Shown one piece after another: positions 61,474 to 64,000 of a stretch of 64,000 nt of DNA. Source of the DNA: an uncultured Flavobacteriales bacterium (GTDB taxonomy: Bacteria > Bacteroidota > Bacteroidia > Flavobacteriales_E > Vicingaceae). Position 1 is the stretch's first letter; every line of letters begins with the position of its first letter. Both the position numbers and the translations under genes were made by a program. The notes beneath the pieces were generated by a model. That model worked only from the letters and a program-made list of their open reading frames with translations. It made no database searches and was not told where the DNA came from. The stretch is taken from NCBI GenBank assembly GCA_913056345.1, contig CAJXMH010000007.1, forward strand, positions 1 to 64,000, given 5' to 3'.

Positions 61474-62733
61474 ATGAATGTAGAATTGGTCACCATTGGT
61501 GATGAAATTCTGATTGGTCAAACCATAGATACCAATTCTGCTTGGATGGCAAAGCAGCTTAACTCACTAGGCGTCAAGGTTGCCCAAATCATTTCTGTTA
61601 AAGATGAGAGAGAGGCCATTCTAGATCAACTTTCTACTTCATTTGAACGTGCCGATCTTGTTATTACCACTGGCGGATTAGGTCCCACTAAAGACGATAT
61701 AACCAAACAAGTTTTATGTGACTTTTTTGATACCGAGCTTTACCGAAATGCTGAGGTATTAGAAAGGATAGAGGATTATTTTCGGTCAAGAAATAGGGTA
61801 ATGCTCGAAACCAATCGTCAACAGGCAGATTTACCAAAAGCCTGTGAAGTCTTGACTAATTTAGTCGGTACAGCCTCAGGTATGTGGTTTGAGAAGAAAG
61901 GTAGGGTAGTTGTCTCAATGCCTGGTGTGCCTTATGAAATGAAGCATTTGATGTCTGAAGAGGTACTACCAAGAATTAAGGACCGATTTGACTTGCCAAC
62001 ACTTTTTCATCACACTATCATGACAGAGGGTATTGGTGAATCTTTTTTAGCTGAACAGGTTAAAGAGTGGGAAGATAGTCTAAGTTCTGAAGGTATTCAC
62101 TTGGCTTACTTGCCATCGCCCGGAATAGTAAAACTTCGTTTAAGTGCCGAAGGTGATGAGTTAGCTCAGCTAAAGGAAAAGATACTAAAGAAGTCAAAAG
62201 AGTTTAAGCAGTTAGTGCCCCAATATATTTTTGGAGATAACGACATTAAGGCCGAAGAAGCGCTAGGAGTTCAATTAAAAAAACAACAAAAGACTATTGC
62301 TACAGCAGAGAGTTGTACGGGTGGTTACTTAGCGCATTTACTTACAAGTGTCCCTGGAAGTTCTGAATATTTTAAAGGCAGTGTTGTTTCCTACGCCAAT
62401 GAGGTAAAAATGAACACGCTCAATGTAAGCGAGGAATCTTTGAATACACTAGGAGCAGTAAGCCAATCAGTAGTCGAACAAATGGCCCAAAATGTAAGGC
62501 AGAAAATGAATGCAGATTTTGCACTCGCGACTTCTGGGGTTGCAGGGCCTGAAGGAGGTACCGATCGTAAACCCGTAGGAACCGTTTGGATTGCGTTAGC
62601 AACGAAAGAGGGGGTATATGCTAAGCGTTTTCAATTTGAACAAAACCGCGAAAGAAATATCAGAAGATCTGCTTTGGCAGCAATAGGAATGCTTAGAAGA
62701 TACCTAGAAGGTCATCTAGAAATTCGGACTTAA
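61474..62733 (+). CDS. cinA: CinA-family nicotinamide-nucleotide amidohydrolase
   Basis: A 419-residue two-domain CinA. The N-terminal COG1058/MoCF-like domain (1-170) has GDEILIGQTIDTNS and TTGGLGPTKDDITK. The C-terminal deamidase PncC-like domain (about 255-419) has TAESCTGGYLAHLLTSVPGSS and ATSGVAGPEGGTDRKPVGTVW. Acts in pyridine-nucleotide recycling. The last 18 bases overlap the 3' end of the convergent LOG gene. Confidence 0.95.
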   Translation: MNVELVTIGDEILIGQTIDTNSAWMAKQLNSLGVKVAQIISVKDEREAILDQLSTSFERADLVITTGGLGPTKDDITKQVLCDFFDTELYRNAEVLERIEDYFRSRNRVMLETNRQQADLPKACEVLTNLVGTASGMWFEKKGRVVVSMPGVPYEMKHLMSEEVLPRIKDRFDLPTLFHHTIMTEGIGESFLAEQVKEWEDSLSSEGIHLAYLPSPGIVKLRLSAEGDELAQLKEKILKKSKEFKQLVPQYIFGDNDIKAEEALGVQLKKQQKTIATAESCTGGYLAHLLTSVPGSSEYFKGSVVSYANEVKMNTLNVSEESLNTLGAVSQSVVEQMAQNVRQKMNADFALATSGVAGPEGGTDRKPVGTVWIALATKEGVYAKRFQFEQNRERNIRRSALAAIGMLRRYLEGHLEIRT

Positions 62734-63411
62734 TTCAGAATCTTCGTAGAAGTTTTCTATGTGTTCTACAGCTTCTTCTACAGTATCTACCAGGTAAAAA
62801 AGCTCAAGATCCTCTTTGCTAATGTTGTTATTAGCCTCTAAAAGAGTGTTTTTGATCCATTCCAATAAGCCTTCCCAAAAGCTTTTTCCCATTAAGATGA
62901 TTGGGAATCGATTAATTTTTTTAGTTTGAATTAAGGTAAGGGCTTCAAAAAGTTCATCAAGCGTACCAAAACCTCCCGGTAATACTACAAAGCCTTGAGC
63001 ATATTTGACAAACATTAGTTTCCTCACAAAAAAGTAGTTGAATTGCAGCGACTTGTCTTGATCGATATAGCGGTTGTTGTTTTGCTCAAAAGGCAGGTCT
63101 ATATTCAAACCAACTGACTTTCCGCCTGCACGATGTGCTCCTCTGTTTGCAGCTTCCATTACTCCTGGTCCGCCCCCTGTAATCACTCCATAACCTTTTA
63201 GGCACAAGAGGTAAGCTAGATTGTCTGCAATTTTATAGTATTTATGATCTTCAGGTGTTCGTGCAGAACCAAAAATAGAGACGCAAGGGCCAATTTTTGA
63301 AAGAGATTCAAAGCCGTTTACAAACTCTGACATGATTTTAAAAACTGCCCAAGAGTCGTTGCTTTTTATAGCTGACCATCGTTTGTCAGATAGTTCTCTT
63401 TTTGATCTCAT
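62716..63411 (-). CDS. LOG-family protein (TIGR00730-type, lysine decarboxylase-like motif)
   Basis: A 231-residue Rossmann-like protein with [14 protein letters not shown] and the phosphoribohydrolase motif [14 protein letters not shown]. Family members cleave cytokinin or purine nucleotides to the base and ribose 5-phosphate; specificity here is unknown. The start overlaps the uvrA stop by four bases (ATGA), so the two are coupled. Confidence 0.92.
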   Translation of the reverse strand: MRSKRELSDKRWSAIKSNDSWAVFKIMSEFVNGFESLSKIGPCVSIFGSARTPEDHKYYKIADNLAYLLCLKGYGVITGGGPGVMEAANRGAHRAGGKSVGLNIDLPFEQNNNRYIDQDKSLQFNYFFVRKLMFVKYAQGFVVLPGGFGTLDELFEALTLIQTKKINRFPIILMGKSFWEGLLEWIKNTLLEANNNISKEDLELFYLVDTVEEAVEHIENFYEDSELSPNF

Positions 63412-64000
63412 ATGCTTAATTCTTCTTTTAAATACTTTCCAGTCAAGCTTTTCTTTGATTTAGCAATTTGCTCTGGGGTTCCGCTTGCGATTATTTCACC
63501 ACCTTTCTTTCCTCCCTCAGGACCAAGGTCAATTACATGGTCAGCTACCTTAATAATGTCCAAATTATGTTCAATAATTAAGACGGTGTTTCCTGTATCC
63601 ACCAATTGATTTAGCACTTTTAAAAGTATTCTTATATCTTCAAAATGCAGCCCGGTTGTAGGTTCGTCTAAAATGTAAAAAGTTTTACCTGTGCTACGTT
63701 TAGCCAGCTCTGAAGCCAATTTAACGCGCTGAGCTTCACCACCTGAAAGCGTGGTAGAAGACTGACCTAGATGAACATAGCCCAATCCAACTTTTTGCAA
63801 GGTTTTTACCTTTTGTAGAATTGAAGGGACATTCTCAAAAAAGTCTACTGCTTGATCAATGGTCATGTTTAGCACATCATTGATGGATTTGCTTTTATAC
63901 CTTACCTCAAGGGTTTCTCTATTGTAACGTCTCCCTCTGCACTCAGGGCATTCCACATAAACATCAGGTAAAAAATTCATTTCAACCGTCATAACTCCTG
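63408..64000 (-). CDS. uvrA: UvrA, 3' end only (gene continues beyond the right edge)
   Basis: The C-terminal ~197 residues of a canonical Uvr[17 protein letters not shown] with the second CxxC pair, [17 protein letters not shown] signature, [16 protein letters not shown] Walker B, and [15 protein letters not shown]. The Met at 63992 is internal; the frame stays open to the window edge. It is a different locus from the UvrA at the left edge. Confidence 0.95.
   Translation of the reverse strand, partial: GVMTVEMNFLPDVYVECPECRGRRYNRETLEVRYKSKSINDVLNMTIDQAVDFFENVPSILQKVKTLQKVGLGYVHLGQSSTTLSGGEAQRVKLASELAKRSTGKTFYILDEPTTGLHFEDIRILLKVLNQLVDTGNTVLIIEHNLDIIKVADHVIDLGPEGGKKGGEIIASGTPEQIAKSKKSLTGKYLKEELSI

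Noticed and set aside
63990-63992. Met codon as the start of the right-edge UvrA
   Set aside because: The frame remains open upstream with the expected UvrA residues (Gly-Val), so the gene simply continues beyond the window.
1-64000. CRISPR arrays, insertion sequences, tRNA or rRNA genes, integrase attachment sites
   Set aside because: No repeat-spacer pattern, transposase, cloverleaf-like intergenic sequence or rRNA segment was seen in any gap; gaps are short (under about 215 bases).

Overview
The window is a compact, low-GC bacterial chromosome segment from a member of the Bacteroidota, most likely a Flavobacteriales-type marine lineage (the phylum is well supported, the order is a guess). 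The evidence is the fused lpxC-fabZ gene, a PorX response regulator with a PglZ domain, a C-terminal type IX secretion (T9SS) sorting domain, a LytTR/LytS-type regulatory pair, DUF5723 and DUF4369 proteins, promoters of the Bacteroidota TTTG/TAnnTTTG type, and the absence of clear Shine-Dalgarno sequences. No tRNA, rRNA, CRISPR array, phage gene, transposase or insertion sequence is visible. No gene-free stretch exceeds about 215 bases.

Layout. 1-9.2 kb is a DNA-repair and stress block: a UvrA paralogue, an ECF sigma factor with a 67-residue companion, endonuclease III, a Bcp peroxiredoxin, RecA, a TPR lipoprotein and an ABC-F ATPase. 9.2-22.5 kb is housekeeping: YigZ, an EamA transporter, RibD, PrmC, an ABC exporter, ribosomal protein L34 (rpmH, too short for usual ORF cut-offs), GAPDH, LpxH, a TlpA-like lipoprotein, GatB, PunA, LpxK and a Nif3-like protein. 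22.5-28 kb looks like an accessory insert: a secreted double-LamG T9SS cargo protein with a large beta-propeller histidine kinase and its LytTR regulator. 28-32 kb holds a zinc-ribbon coiled-coil protein and a DUF5723/lipoprotein envelope pair. 32-40 kb holds rnhB and a polysaccharide cluster (glycosyltransferase, methyltransferase, flippase, two Wzz-like proteins, O-antigen ligase) plus a SpoIIE-type phosphatase.

40-47.5 kb is the lipid A operon, transcribed leftward: HD phosphohydrolase, lpxD, lpxC-fabZ, lpxA, an orphan ABC ATPase, efp and a second LpxD-like gene. Divergent from it is porX-tsaE-ald and a small membrane protein (47.5-51.2 kb). 51-60.5 kb is mixed metabolism: a conserved unknown protein, murQ, a putative metallo-aminopeptidase, MarC, two short-chain dehydrogenases, a deacetylase-family protein, a small membrane protein, a DUF819 membrane protein, a SirB1-like protein and a nucleoside phosphorylase. 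60.5-64 kb holds a tandem universal stress protein, CinA, a LOG-family protein and the 3' end of a second, canonical uvrA.

Four of the nine Lipid A biosynthesis steps (LpxA, LpxC, LpxD, LpxH) and the Kdo-acceptor kinase LpxK are encoded here. The polysaccharide cluster could supply a surface glycan. PorX and the LamG cargo tie the window to T9SS. Genes are tightly packed: many co-directional pairs overlap by 1-4 bases (TAATG or ATGA) and several convergent pairs overlap tail to tail. Nothing here is unambiguously a new system. The best candidates for novelty are the 22.5-28 kb insert, the DUF5723/lipoprotein pair, the sigma factor with its small companion in a repair cluster, the LpxD paralogue with an altered active-site loop, and the orphan ABC ATPase embedded in the lipid A operon.
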